Assembly (NCBI RefSeq): GCF_019393635.1
Contig: NC_057864.1
Location: forward strand, 87,372,382-87,436,381
DNA: 64,000 bases
Source of the DNA: Dromiciops gliroides
Lineage: Eukaryota > Chordata > Mammalia > Microbiotheria > Microbiotheriidae
Direction of reading: 5' to 3'
The notes below the pieces were generated by a model. That model was not told the origin of the DNA. It saw nothing but the letters and a program-made list of their open reading frames with translations, and did not search any database. Of the stretch, positions 32,295 to 41,789 are shown in pieces. Both the position numbers and the translations under genes were made by a program. Position 1 is the first letter of the stretch. Every line of letters begins with the position of its first letter.

Positions 32295-32779
32295 AAAGAA
32301 AGGCAGTTCAGTGAAATTAAACATCTCATGGGACTATCAGCAGATACAATGTTCCATACACTTAATCTCCTACTTTTGAAAAGGAGGGAAACAGGTATGT
32401 TTACTTATTTCTTCTTTGGAGTCAAGTTCAATCATTAAAATTCCATATTTTATTTTGATGTTTCTGTTGTCATTTTTTCCCTTCATATCATTATGACACA
32501 CTGTTTTCTTCTTTCTTTGAATCAATTCATATATCCTCTCATCTATCTCCATATTCTTTATATTCATAGTTTCTTATGGTACTTTAATATTCCAGTATAT
32601 TCATGTGAGAGTTTATAAAGATATTCCCCAGTTGATGGGAGTAAAAACTCGCTATCACTCCCTAGTTCTTTGCCTTTCATGCATTTCAATGCTCTATGCT
32701 TCATACCCTTGTGCATTCAGTTATGTGAGTAGCCTCTTCACTCATACAGGCCATAGTTCCTTGATTATCCACATGTCAT

Positions 32780-33035
32780 ATTGTGGTACAGGCAGGTGAC
32801 ACAATACACAGAGCCCTGGATTTTGAGCCATGAAGATCTAAATTCCAATCCTGCTTCAGACACCTAATAGATACGGGAACCTGAACAATCTACTTACTTT
32901 TTCCTAGCCTTAGTTTCCTAATCTGTATAATGGGGATAATAATAGCATCTATGTCCCAGGATTGTTGTGGCCATGAAAAAAAGATAATATTTGCAAAGTG
33001 CCTTACAAACTTTAAAACTTTAGATATATGCTAGC
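32780..33035 (+). repeat. THER1/MIR-like CORE-SINE
   Basis: Head 'ggcaggtgacacaatacaca', 'aatctgtataatggggataa', 'cccaggattgttgtggccat' and 'tttgcaaagtgccttacaaa' complete the CORE-SINE order with an L2-type tail. Confidence 0.75.
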
Positions 33036-33059
33036 TCTTAGAAGGTCTTTAAGAATAGC

Positions 33060-34030
33060 TAGCTCTGAAAAACTCTTCACCTCTAAGCTTCCTAGAACTC
33101 AGTAGGGTTGCTCCTCAGACAACAAACAGATCATCCCTCCCAAGGCCTATATTTGAAGCTATGTATATGCTTTTGAAGAGAACCAGTCACCTGCACATCA
33201 CAATGAGACTTGAATCAGATTTCAGTGGTAGCTTTGTACTTAGTAGGCACTAAATAATTGTCTCATTGTTGGGAAATCAATTTTGTATGTATTAGATAAC
33301 CTGCATTATATAAAATGTATAGGTCTCATATATTAACAAAGATCAGATATACAATTGAAAACTGAAAAGAAATTACTTCTTTAGTGTAGCTAAGCATTTT
33401 GGCATCTTAAGTGTTCATTCCAGCATTTTTAGCATAGTGTCATACATTTTCAGTGAGATTTAATTTCAGATGATTCATTTTCTACTTTAAAGACTGTAAA
33501 ACCCTTGATAATGCCTATGCTTTATGTCAACCAGAATGTGTCATGCTCAAGAGAGGATGCTGCTAGTTCTGGCTTGATGCTTTCACAATACAAGGTATTA
33601 ACTCTTTTGCCAAGGAGACATTTCACTGAGTTTCCTGGGCTTGCCTGAAGATCTCATGGATAACAGGCTAATAGAGAAACTGCTTCCTTATGCTGAGCTT
33701 GAGGTATTTTTTTATATTTAAATTGGTGCAAATGTTGTACATTAATATAATAGCTAGAGATTAATATTTTTTCCTTTGAGGAAAAATTTCTTCTGTATCT
33801 TGGGTGGAAATTGCCATAGAGATTATGTTTGAGAATATAATGCATATTTCATTTTTATAAATAATCCCTTACCCTTAAGGATAATAACAATCTTTAGGTA
33901 AAAAAAATATTTCCGAGTAAACATGAAAAATATCAGCAGTAGATTGATATACTAATTCTTTTCCTTTTATGCTAGTGACATAGTGATTTCTTAATGTTAA
34001 AAAAAGGAAGTCTTTGAGGTGACCATGTAG
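33060..34030. other. Unassigned sequence
   Basis: Mostly unique. Only a scrap of L2 tail ('cttagtaggcactaaataat', about 33238) is recognisable. Confidence 0.45.
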
Positions 34031-34034
34031 TCTA

Positions 34035-34195
34035 TTGCAAAGATCACTGGGATATAAGATGAGAGACTTGAATTCTTGTTTCTCCTTTTACTGACTAAAT
34101 GAGTGATATTGGTAAGGTTATTTTCTTTCTCTCTGCCTCTTTTCTCATTAAGAAAATGTGGACAATAATAATTACCTCACACATTTACAGGGTTA
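34035..34195 (+). repeat. MIR-like CORE-SINE relic
   Basis: 'agacttgaattcttgtttct', 'gactaaatgagtgatattgg' and 'ttaagaaaatgtggacaata' suggest forward MIR at low identity. Confidence 0.5.
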
Positions 34196-34199
34196 GTGG

Positions 34200-34392
34200 A
34201 TCACACATTTAGAGTTTTAGGCATCTTGAAAAATATCTGATCCAACCCCTTGTTTCTATAGGTAAAGTAACTGATTTCTCAAGAGATACAATGACTTTCC
34301 AAAGGCTTCACAGTTGGAAGCAACAGGGCTGAAACTTGAATCCAGGACCTCTGACTCCAAATTTAGAACTCTTTCCACTAGCTCTCATTTTC
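34200..34392 (-). repeat. MIR-like CORE-SINE, antisense
   Basis: 'aggtaaagtaactgatttct', 'aaaggcttcacagttggaag', 'cttgaatccaggacctctga' and 'ctctttccactagctctcat' are antisense CORE and head. Confidence 0.65.
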
Positions 34393-34454
34393 TATTATGT
34401 GAAATTAATTCATAATGTAAAAAAAGTTTCAGCTAAAGTGAGGTTGGTTATTTT

Positions 34455-34570
34455 AGAATCAAAGAATCTCAGAGATGGATTCCAAAAACCTCAGAAACCT
34501 CTTGGTCCAACCCATAGCTGAACAATGCTGCCCTCCATAAGAACACCTGACAAGTGTCATTCAGCTTTGA
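34455..34570 (-). repeat. CR1/L3-like LINE fragment, antisense
   Basis: 'agaatcaaagaatctcagag' and 'cttggtccaacccatagctg' match the antisense CR1/L3 3' end. Confidence 0.55.
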
Positions 34571-34985
34571 ATTAAAGACCTTAGTGAAAGCAAAGTCATT
34601 ACATCCTTGCAAAACCATTTCATGTTTTTGATTCATCAAATAATAATTGTTATAAATATTATTTTGAATGCATCCTATTTTTTCTAAACATCTACCTAAT
34701 GTTCTATTCTGGTAACTTGTTGTGGCATAGAAGCAATCTTGGGTCACCAAAGGTGATGCAACTAGAACAAAGGATATAAACATATGATCCAAGGATTAGC
34801 CCATGTAAATTCAGAGTTCTTAACCAGAAGAATGGTTACTAAGTTATGATGCCAAGTCTTCAAGAGCAAATCATTAATACTGTCGACTAAGTTATGGGTG
34901 CCTGCAATCATAGTCAGTGGAGAGAACATTTAAATCAATCACATAAAAGATCTTTTTTGCCTTCATCTTTATTTTTTAAAATAAT
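34571..34985. other. Unassigned sequence
   Basis: Nothing recognised; ends where the 5' leader of the SNRPE retrocopy probably begins. Confidence 0.4.
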
Positions 34986-35054
34986 AAACAGTGGTTCTGC
35001 TCGTGGTTTCCCTGAGGCACATTGTGACCAGCGCTTTCATTGTAGGTTCCCTCC

Positions 35055-35318
35055 ATGGCGTAGCCTGGCAGGGCCAGAAGGTGATGGTGCAGCCCATCAA
35101 CCTCATCTTCAGATATCTCCAAATCCTATCCTGAATCCAGGTGTGGCTATATGAGCAAGTAAATTTGTGAATAGAGGGTTGCACTATTGGTTTCAATGAG
35201 TATATGAATCTTGGATAATGCAGAGGAGATTCACTGTAAATCAAAGTCAAGGAAACAACTTGGTCAGATCATGCTAAAAGGAGACAACATCACTCTACTA
35301 TAAAGTGTCTCTAACTAG
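35055..35318 (+). pseudogene. SNRPE: SNRPE processed pseudogene (Sm protein E)
   Basis: An intronless copy of the whole SNRPE coding region. SNRPE is a core Sm-ring protein of spliceosomal snRNPs, normally 92 residues. Recognisable pieces are 'VMVQPINLIFRYLQ', 'IQVWLYEQVN', '[14 protein letters not shown]' and '[17 protein letters not shown]', ending SVSN and a stop at 35316-35318. Damage: codon 3 is TAG, about 10 bases are missing just after the start, two arginine codons are now TGA, about 5 bases are lost before the 'AEEIH' segment (which returns the frame), and a glutamine codon is TAA near the end. The upstream ~65 bases look like its 5' leader. No introns, so an L1-mediated retrocopy; dead on arrival or long decayed. 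Confidence 0.93.
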
Positions 35319-35494
35319 AAGTCTGTGGTCAGTTAGAGGACACTCAGGAATCAAGGTTTTTTTTTGTTATTTTGTTTTTTTCTTGGTTATACCTGGTGGG
35401 CAGTAATAGTGGTACATCTTTTTTTATGTTATTTCACTCTTTTATGGAATTATGACAACAAATGGACCAGTCAGGGAATTGTTTCTATGTAAAA

Positions 35495-36310
35495 AAATAA
35501 AATAAACATTTTTATTTATAGATTTGAGTTCCAAATTTCATCCCTTCCCACCTCCCTGAGGTAATAAACAATCAGATATGGGTCATACATGTACAATTAT
35601 ATAAAACATCACCATTTTGTACAATGTTCATTTTGTACAAGAAAACTTGAATAAGAGAAAAAATGGAAAGAAATTGAAAAATAGCATGCTTCAGTTGGTT
35701 TTCAATCAATCTCAGTTCTTTCTTTGGAAGTGGATAGGATGTTTCATCATTAATCCTTTGGGATTGTCTTGGATCATTGTATTGCTGATAATAGTTAAAT
35801 CATTCACAATTCTTAATCAAACAATATTGTTGTTTCTGTGTACAATATTCTCTTGCTTCTGCTCACTTCACTACACATCAGTTCCTACAAGTCTTTCCAG
35901 GCCTTTCTGAAATCACCCTGCTTGTTATTTCTTAAAACACAATAGTATTCCATTACCATCATATACCCCAGCTTGTTTAGTCACTCCCCAATTGATGAGC
36001 ATTCCTTTGATTTACCATCCTTAGCCACCACAAAAAGAACTGCTATAAGTAATTTTTTTACAAAAAGGTATTTTTCTCTTTTTGGGGATGACTTTGGGAT
36101 ATAAGCCTAGCAGTGATATTGCTAGTTCAAAAGGTATGCACAGTTTTATAGCCCTTTAGGCATACTTCTAAATTGCTCTCGAGAATGATAGGATCTTTTC
36201 ACAACTTGAGCCACAGTAGAATGGCATCACAGTTTTCCCACATTCTCTCCAACATCCAATATTTTCCCTTTTTTTGGGTTATATTTGCCACTCTGATAGG
36301 TGTGAGGTAC
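35495..36310 (-). mobile_element. L1 3' end, antisense
   Basis: The minus strand gives the L1 ORF2 C-terminus ('ccacaaaaagaactgctata' region and 'ccagcttgtttagtcactcc' read antisense) followed by L1 3' UTR down to a T/A-rich border at about 35495. It directly abuts the SNRPE retrocopy 3' side. Confidence 0.83.
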
Positions 36311-36740
36311 TCATAATAGATCTTGATATTTCTTCAAAAATAATTGAACAACTAAACCACATAAACCTTTATTGATACTCTTTTTATCCCAATCATTAAT
36401 AATTACTATCATTTGACCATATTTTTCCTCCTACTATATTCTGCTTTATTCATATGTAACTCAATCAAGTTAATGATTAAAAATCTTGTGACACTGAACC
36501 CCACATTGCTATCCATTTCAGGAAACTACTAGAATAATTTTACAATGAACCCAATCATTACAGAGAATAGCTCTGATCTCAAACTTTTAAATTTTTCTCT
36601 CCATCTACAAGCACTTATCTTTTGTACATCTTGCATTTCTTCGCTCCTATTTAATGTACTCTTTACTCTAATCATGACTTTTAATGTAACCCTCCAATCT
36701 ACCAGTCTAAACTAGGCTCTGTTTTTTTGTCTCTATTAAT
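36311..36740. other. Unassigned sequence
   Basis: AT-rich, between two L1 3' ends; possibly decayed L2 but not demonstrable. Confidence 0.4.
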
Positions 36741-36743
36741 TGT

Positions 36744-37070
36744 TTTTATCTTAATAGTATTTTATTTTTTCCAGTTATATGTAAAGATAGTTTTCAACAT
36801 TCATTTTATAAGATTTTGAGTTACAAATTTTCCTCCCTTCCTTCCTCCCAACCCCTCCCCAAGATGGCAAGCAATCTGATATAGGTTATATATGTACAGT
36901 CACATTAGACATATTTCCACATTAGTCATGTTGTGAAAGCAGAATCATAAAAATTGGAAAAACCTCAACAAACAACAAAAAAAGAAAACTTAAAACTGGT
37001 ATGATTTAATGTTCATTCAGATCCCACAGTTCTTTTTCTGGATGTAGAGAAATTTTTCTATCATGTATCA
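36744..37070 (-). mobile_element. L1 3' UTR fragment, antisense
   Basis: 'aagatagttttcaacattca', 'caagatggcaagcaatctga' and 'tataggttatatatgtacag' are nearly identical to the 3' UTR of the L1 at 20605 onward. Strongly 5'-truncated (about 330 bp). Confidence 0.85.
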
Positions 37071-37075
37071 CTTAA

Positions 37076-37188
37076 AATTAAATGCCCACATTTGCCCCCA
37101 AAGTTCTACTTCTTACATATTATTTGGAGTCCTCTTATTACTTTAACTTCTCTCTTTTTGTGACAAAGCTTAGATGTTACCTCTTTCA
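37076..37188 (+). repeat. Long direct repeat, left copy, flanking a HAL1 3' end
   Basis: Begins 'aattaaatgcccacatttgc' and ends 'gatgttacctctttca'. The matching copy is at 37746-37864 ('aattaaatgccaacattctt' to 'gatcttacctctttca'), roughly 80% identical by eye. The copies meet the HAL1 fragment exactly at its two ends, as a TSD would, but are several times longer than usual. Confidence 0.75.
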
Positions 37189-37745
37189 TGATGATTGATT
37201 GATGATGATGGTGGTGACAAAATGTATGGTACTCAGTTTTCTGGGCTATTGTGAAGAAAATTCTTTGTCAGGTATAAGGTACTATATAAATGTAGTTTAC
37301 TATAAAAAATTGATGAGCAGAATGCTATCAGAAAAACCTGTAAAGACCTACATGAGCTGATGCAAAATGAAATGCAATATTGTAAGATGATCTGCAATGA
37401 ATGGCTTGGTTATTTTCAGCAATGTAATGATCCAAGACCACTCTGAAGGTCTTATTTAAAATGCAATCCATCTACAGAGAGAGAACAGATGGTATCTGAA
37501 TGCAGATTGAAGCATAATTGTTTTGTTAGTTCCTTTATCTGAAGTTTTGTTTTTATCTGTTTTCTTTCACAACCTGGCTAATGTGGAAATGTTTTGCATG
37601 ACTGCTCATGCATAGCTTATATTGAATTGCTTGAGTTCTTGGGGGGGTGAAGAGAATTTGGAACATAAAGTTTTAAAAAATATATGTCAAAATTAGTTTT
37701 TTTACATGTAATTTGGGAAAATAAAATGCTAAATATTAATAAAAT
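37189..37745 (+). mobile_element. HAL1 3' end, 5'-truncated
   Basis: Colinear with the last part of the HAL1 at 9592-12490: 'gatgattgattgatgatgat', 'attctttgtcaggtataagg', 'gcaatgtaatgatccaagac', 'gcatgactgctcatgcatag', then 'aatttgggaaaataaaatgc'. No coding part remains. Confidence 0.85.
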
Positions 37746-37864
37746 AATTAAATGCCAACATTCTTCCTAAAAGTTCCACCTCTTCCATATGATTTGGATT
37801 ACTCTTATCACTGAGGTTATTTAACTTCTCTTTTTGTGACAAAGCTCAGATCTTACCTCTTTCA
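37746..37864 (+). repeat. Long direct repeat, right copy
   Basis: Partner of 37076-37188. Inside it 'tttttgtgacaaagctcaga' pairs with 'tttttgtgacaaagcttaga' on the left. The sequence itself resembles decayed L2 3' UTR. Confidence 0.75.
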
Positions 37865-38585
37865 AGAAAATCTCTCTGGTTACTTCAACTTATACATAAT
37901 AATCCTTTTTTTTCCTTTGAACATTGTTGATTTTAGCACTTGAAAATGTCCTGTTGTTCATATATAAGATGTGTATGTATGTACCGATATACATAGATAC
38001 ACACATGTGTGTACTTATGTATGTATTTGAAAAAGTGTGAACTCCTTTCTCAAACTTATTTCAATCTAATGAGGAAAATTAATTTAACACTGTATCATTT
38101 AATTATTAATATGAATATGCAATATCCCCTTTTCTATCAAAACCCCCTCCTTTTGGTTTAATTCACATAGAGAAACCAGGAAGTACCTAAGGAATGTACT
38201 CACATTCCAGTCCTTCTCAAAGCCTGGTCTGAGTCTCTCTATTTATCCTGTAAACAAGCTAACCTGAGCTAGTCCATACTAAAAAGAAGTAACCTTTGTA
38301 TCCTTGTTTTTTGTTTTTTGTTTTTTGTTTTCAAAGCTGGTGGTGACCTGATTTACAAATGGGGAAATTAAGCCACGAAGATTCTGATTAAGTTGGTTTT
38401 CCTAGCCCAGATTGCTGAAGGTTGCTTAAACTTCTGACCAGGCCTCTTTTCTCAGCTGACTCCCCTCCCTTCAAATATGAAGTAATCTCAGGGTTGACTT
38501 TTACATCTCAAGGGAGGTCCCACTGATGTGCTATCAAAAGGAAGAGAACTGGATTTAACATGGCCTTGAGTGGTCTTGTAGTGGG
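37865..38585. other. Unassigned sequence
   Basis: Contains a TATG/ACAC-rich patch (37966-38025) and (ttttttg)n at about 38305-38335. 38150-38585 is of normal complexity and could be further retroviral-type or unique DNA; no primer-binding site could be identified next to the LTR. Confidence 0.4.
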
Positions 38586-39254
38586 GGATGGATTTAATTG
38601 ATCAAATTGATTGTGAGATATTCCAAGGAATTACAAGACTAAGTAACTCAGTGTCTGAAGTTTTATTCAAATACTGTGAGGCCAATGTTTTGGGGCAGCT
38701 ATGTGGCACAGTGGATAAAGCACTGGACCTGGATTCAGGAGTATCTGAATTCAAATCCAGCCTCAGACACTTGACCCTTACTAGCTGTGTGACCCTGGGC
38801 AAGTCACTTAACCATTATTTCTCCCCACAAAAACAAAACAAAAACAAAAACAAACAAACAAAAAAAACTGTGAGGCCACAGGGATATCACCAAGGAGAAA
38901 GGTGTATCAAATAGGGAGATGAAAATGGTTATATTTATAGTGAGAAAAGTAGGTTATCTTGTCAGAGCCAAAGGGTCTCTCTGTTTATAATATCTTTTTA
39001 CTTCAAGATCTGGTTTCTACGTGCAGTTTCTCTTTCCAGTCACCCAGGAATATGACTAGCTATTAATGGTTAATGGTGCCTGATTATTCTCTCCTTAGGC
39101 TTCTGTTGATAGTGTTGGTTGATAGGGACTAGAACCCTCTAGTTACATTTGATAAAAAAATCAAACCTTAGTTTCTCTGTTAACCCCTTTTTAGCTACTA
39201 TTGATTAGAACTCAATCTTAGGTTACCTGTTAACCCTTTTAGCCTCCTCCATCA
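38586..39254 (-). mobile_element. Solo-LTR-like element, copy 1 (shorter form)
   Basis: Homologous to 60467-61206. On the minus strand: start 'tgatggaggaggctaaaa', U3 with 'gggttaaca'-type repeats (two here), a TATA-like 'tataaatata' (about 38931-38940), and an AATAAA-type signal (complement of 38662-38667). Relative to the other copy it lacks about 185 bp between U3 blocks and carries a WSINE1-like insertion between TATA and poly-A signal. No internal retroviral genes are visible beside it. Flanking duplications are not clear. Confidence 0.65.
38692..38867 (+). mobile_element. WSINE1-like CORE-SINE in the LTR
   Basis: Full copy with (aaaac)n tail. 'actgtgaggcca' occurs at 38673-38684 and 38868-38879 as TSD, but 7 extra bases ('atgtttt') separate the left TSD from the SINE start, an atypical 5' junction. 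Confidence 0.93.
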
Positions 39255-39514
39255 GTCTCTGGTGGTCTATGGGCATCAAGAGACACAACTGATCTCAATC
39301 TATTTCCCATTTTTTGACCTTACTAATTAAATTGATAACTCAAATGTGGAACTTTGTCTCTTAGAATTTCATTCACCATACTACTTACTCACCATGAATT
39401 CTGTTACAAGCAAACTGATCTAAATTTTTCACACTTTCTACTCCTTCTCCTATAATATTCTATATTTCTCAAACTTTATACTCCCTCTCCTGTAATGATG
39501 GCGGTAGTTCACAT

Positions 39515-39715
39515 TTATGTTGTTCAGTCATTTTAGTTGTGACCCGCTTTCATGACCCCATTGGGAATTTTCTTATCAAAGATACTGGAGTGGCCTGCCA
39601 TTTCCTTCTCAAGCTTGGGGCTCCAAGAAGACAAGTAACTTTACCATTGCTCTGTTTCAAAGGAAGGACTTGGATTAGAATCTCCTCGACCTAAGTGCTA
39701 TTTCTTAGACTCTTT
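39515..39715 (-). mobile_element. MAR1-type CORE-SINE, antisense, RTE-like tail retained
   Basis: 'tgttgttcagtcattttagt', 'catgaccccattgggaattt', 'aagatactggagtggcctgc' and 'catttccttctcaagcttgg' are the antisense RTE/BovB-like tail. The CORE and head after it are decayed. Confidence 0.75.
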
Positions 39716-40019
39716 ATAAATGTTTGTTTAAATGAATTGTACAGCAGAATATGATAATGTACATTGGTGATTTCAGGTATTGGCACTGAGACTGGCATAT
39801 TTATTGAGCTCAAGACTTCTGACTTGAGTGGATTATGCAGATCAGGAGTTTGTATTAAGTTCAGCATCAATTTGGTGGGCTTCCAGAACAGGAGGGTGAT
39901 TAGACTACCTAAGGAGGTATGAATAGGCATGAAAAGAGTTGATCAAGGCCCTCATGCCAATCAGTTCTATTATCAGATTAATGAATAATCCCTATGCTTC
40001 CAGTCTGAGGAGAGTCAGG

Positions 40020-40216
40020 TAGAAAATAAAGAAATAAATAAATAAAACAAGCAAGAAAGCAAGGCAGCAAGCATGCAAGAAATATAAAAGAAAACAACAT
40101 GAAAGAAAACAGGGAAGAAAGGGAGAGATGGAGGGAGGGTTGAAAGAAGAAAAAAGAAAGAAAGGAAGGAAGGGAATAAGGAAGAAAGAAAAAGGGAGAG
40201 AGGGAAAAGGAAGAAA
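40020..40216. repeat. Purine-rich (GAAA/GGAA)n tract
   Basis: About 200 bases almost entirely A and G on +, with GAAA, GGAA and GAGGGA units. Could form H-DNA when mirror-symmetric. False proline/serine/phenylalanine-rich peptides arise on the minus strand. Confidence 0.93.
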
Positions 40217-40229
40217 ATTCCACAGCAGT

Positions 40230-40720
40230 AGTCACATACTATCAAGAAAAATTTTCTTGATTAAAATATGTGGTTTAATCTTAAACCAATAAAATTTATT
40301 TTCTTATGAGGCTTAATAAAATCTTTCTTATCACTCCCATTAATTTGGTGACACATTCACATAGATACATGCATGTATTTATGTGTGTATAAATATGATA
40401 CATTTATACCTGCACATAAAGGTAAATGATTATACAAATATTCATACCCACACAAATACTTCTATAAACACATATATATAATATGTGAATACATACACAC
40501 ATATATACATGTATATATCATGTTTCAATTATGCTAAAATTATAATATATTAATTAATTTCTATTTTTGTTGTGTTATAAATTAAATTACTATCATAACA
40601 GTTTTGGCAGTAAGCATTTATTATTAATTAATATTATATACATGTATGCATACATATATAAAGAAATATATACATATACACATACACACAAATACATGCA
40701 TATACACACACATCTAAACA
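40230..40720. other. AT-rich, CA/TA low-complexity-rich sequence
   Basis: Scattered 'acacat' and 'tatata' motifs; no gene or transposon recognised. Confidence 0.6.
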
Positions 40721-40723
40721 TAC

Positions 40724-40768
40724 ATATCTATATCCATATCCATATCCATATCCATAGCTATAGCTATC

Positions 40769-40822
<54 letters not shown>

Positions 40823-40898
40823 ATCTATCTATCCATCCATCCATCCATCCATCCATCCATCCATCCATCCATCCATCCATCCATCCATCCATCCATCC

Positions 40899-40977
<79 letters not shown>

Positions 40978-40979
40978 AG
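40724..40979. repeat. Large compound tetranucleotide array
   Basis: A block of (atatcc)n, then TCTA units, then about seventeen CATC units, then about twenty more TCTA units: some 250 bp in all, the largest microsatellite here. The IYLSIYLS/HPSIHPSI peptide through it is an artefact. Confidence 0.97.
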
Positions 40980-41085
40980 TAAAGCATTAACCATGTGTAC
41001 ACACCAAGCAGGAAGAGAAGAAGATTTTAGTTTGGCCAAGGGTTTTATCCTTCTCTTGATAGAGGAAGTTCATTATACATTGATC

Positions 41086-41140
41086 AAAGCTAATTGTTTA
41101 GCATCATTCACTTTCATTTTTTGAAATGACTTGAGGGTGG
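41086..41140 (+). repeat. Unclassified interspersed repeat, copy 2
   Basis: 'caaagctaattgtttagcat' then 'cattcactttcatt' and 'gacttgagggtggt' parallels 19144-19215. Confidence 0.55.
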
Positions 41141-41429
41141 TCTAAATTAACATGAACTCTACAGATGACATCAGGAAGAACAATGTAAAAGACCCTGCTG
41201 AAGGTCAAAGGCAAAGGAAGTTCAGTAGTCACTTCAGTTCACTGAGCTAGATAAAAGAATCAATCTCCATTTCTTTTGTTCCTTTGGGTTTGTCCCAAAT
41301 AAGAGATGAACTTTCTGTAGTTTTGTTGGTGGGGGGAAAGGACTGAAACTGATTGCTGGATCCCCCCAAGAAATTCATTATTGATAATTATTTTCTCATG
41401 ATATGTATATACTTACATATAGTTATATA
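41141..41429. other. Unassigned sequence
   Basis: Nothing recognised; may extend the unclassified repeat to its left. Confidence 0.35.
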
Positions 41430-41652
41430 GCACTGAGTCAGGATTTAGGAATACCTGCCTTCAAATCTGACCTCACACATTTACTAGACAAGTCACTTAA
41501 CCTCTATTTGCTTTATTCCATTGGAAAAAGAAATCTCAAACCATTCCAATATCTTTGATCTTTGCCAAGAAAACCCGATGGGCAGCATTAGTGTTCTATG
41601 GTCCATTGGGTCAGAGTCAGTTATGATTGAATAACTGAACGACAACAACTAA
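41430..41652 (+). mobile_element. MAR1-type CORE-SINE with RTE/BovB-like tail
   Basis: 'gcactgagtcaggatttagg', 'ttcaaatctgacctcacaca', 'gatctttgccaagaaaaccc' and 'tgaataactgaacgacaaca' give CORE plus the LINE-derived tail, ending in 'acaacaac'. Head truncated. A GT/TA microsatellite follows the tail. Confidence 0.78.
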
Positions 41653-41659
41653 ATACGTA

Positions 41660-41750
41660 CATACGTGAGTGTGTGTGTATAAACACACATACATACAAAT
41701 ATATATGTGTGTTTGTGTGTATATGCATGGATGCATACATGTATGTGTAT

Positions 41751-41786
<36 letters not shown>

Positions 41787-41788
41787 CA
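41660..41788. repeat. GT/TA/CA compound microsatellite
   Basis: Repeats of GTGT, CATACA, (CA)n and (TA)n directly downstream of the MAR1 tail. Confidence 0.93.
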
Positions 41789-41789
41789 T

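Noticed and set aside
35319..35510. SNRPE 3' UTR and poly-A tail of the retrocopy
   Set aside because: The A-rich stretch at 35490-35510 could belong either to the retrocopy or to the border of the adjoining antisense L1, so the retrocopy was annotated only over its coding span.
38150..38585. Retroviral internal region next to the LTR
   Set aside because: No primer-binding site, gag or pol text could be identified; left unassigned and the LTR treated as solo.
40724..40979. CRISPR-like regular repeat array
   Set aside because: Period is 4 bp with no spacers, and the genome is mammalian; a microsatellite.
40567..41124. 185-codon open stretch with IYLSIYLS and HPSIHPSI repeats
   Set aside because: It is simply the TCTA/CATC tetranucleotide array read in frame, since a 4-bp repeat of this composition lacks stops.
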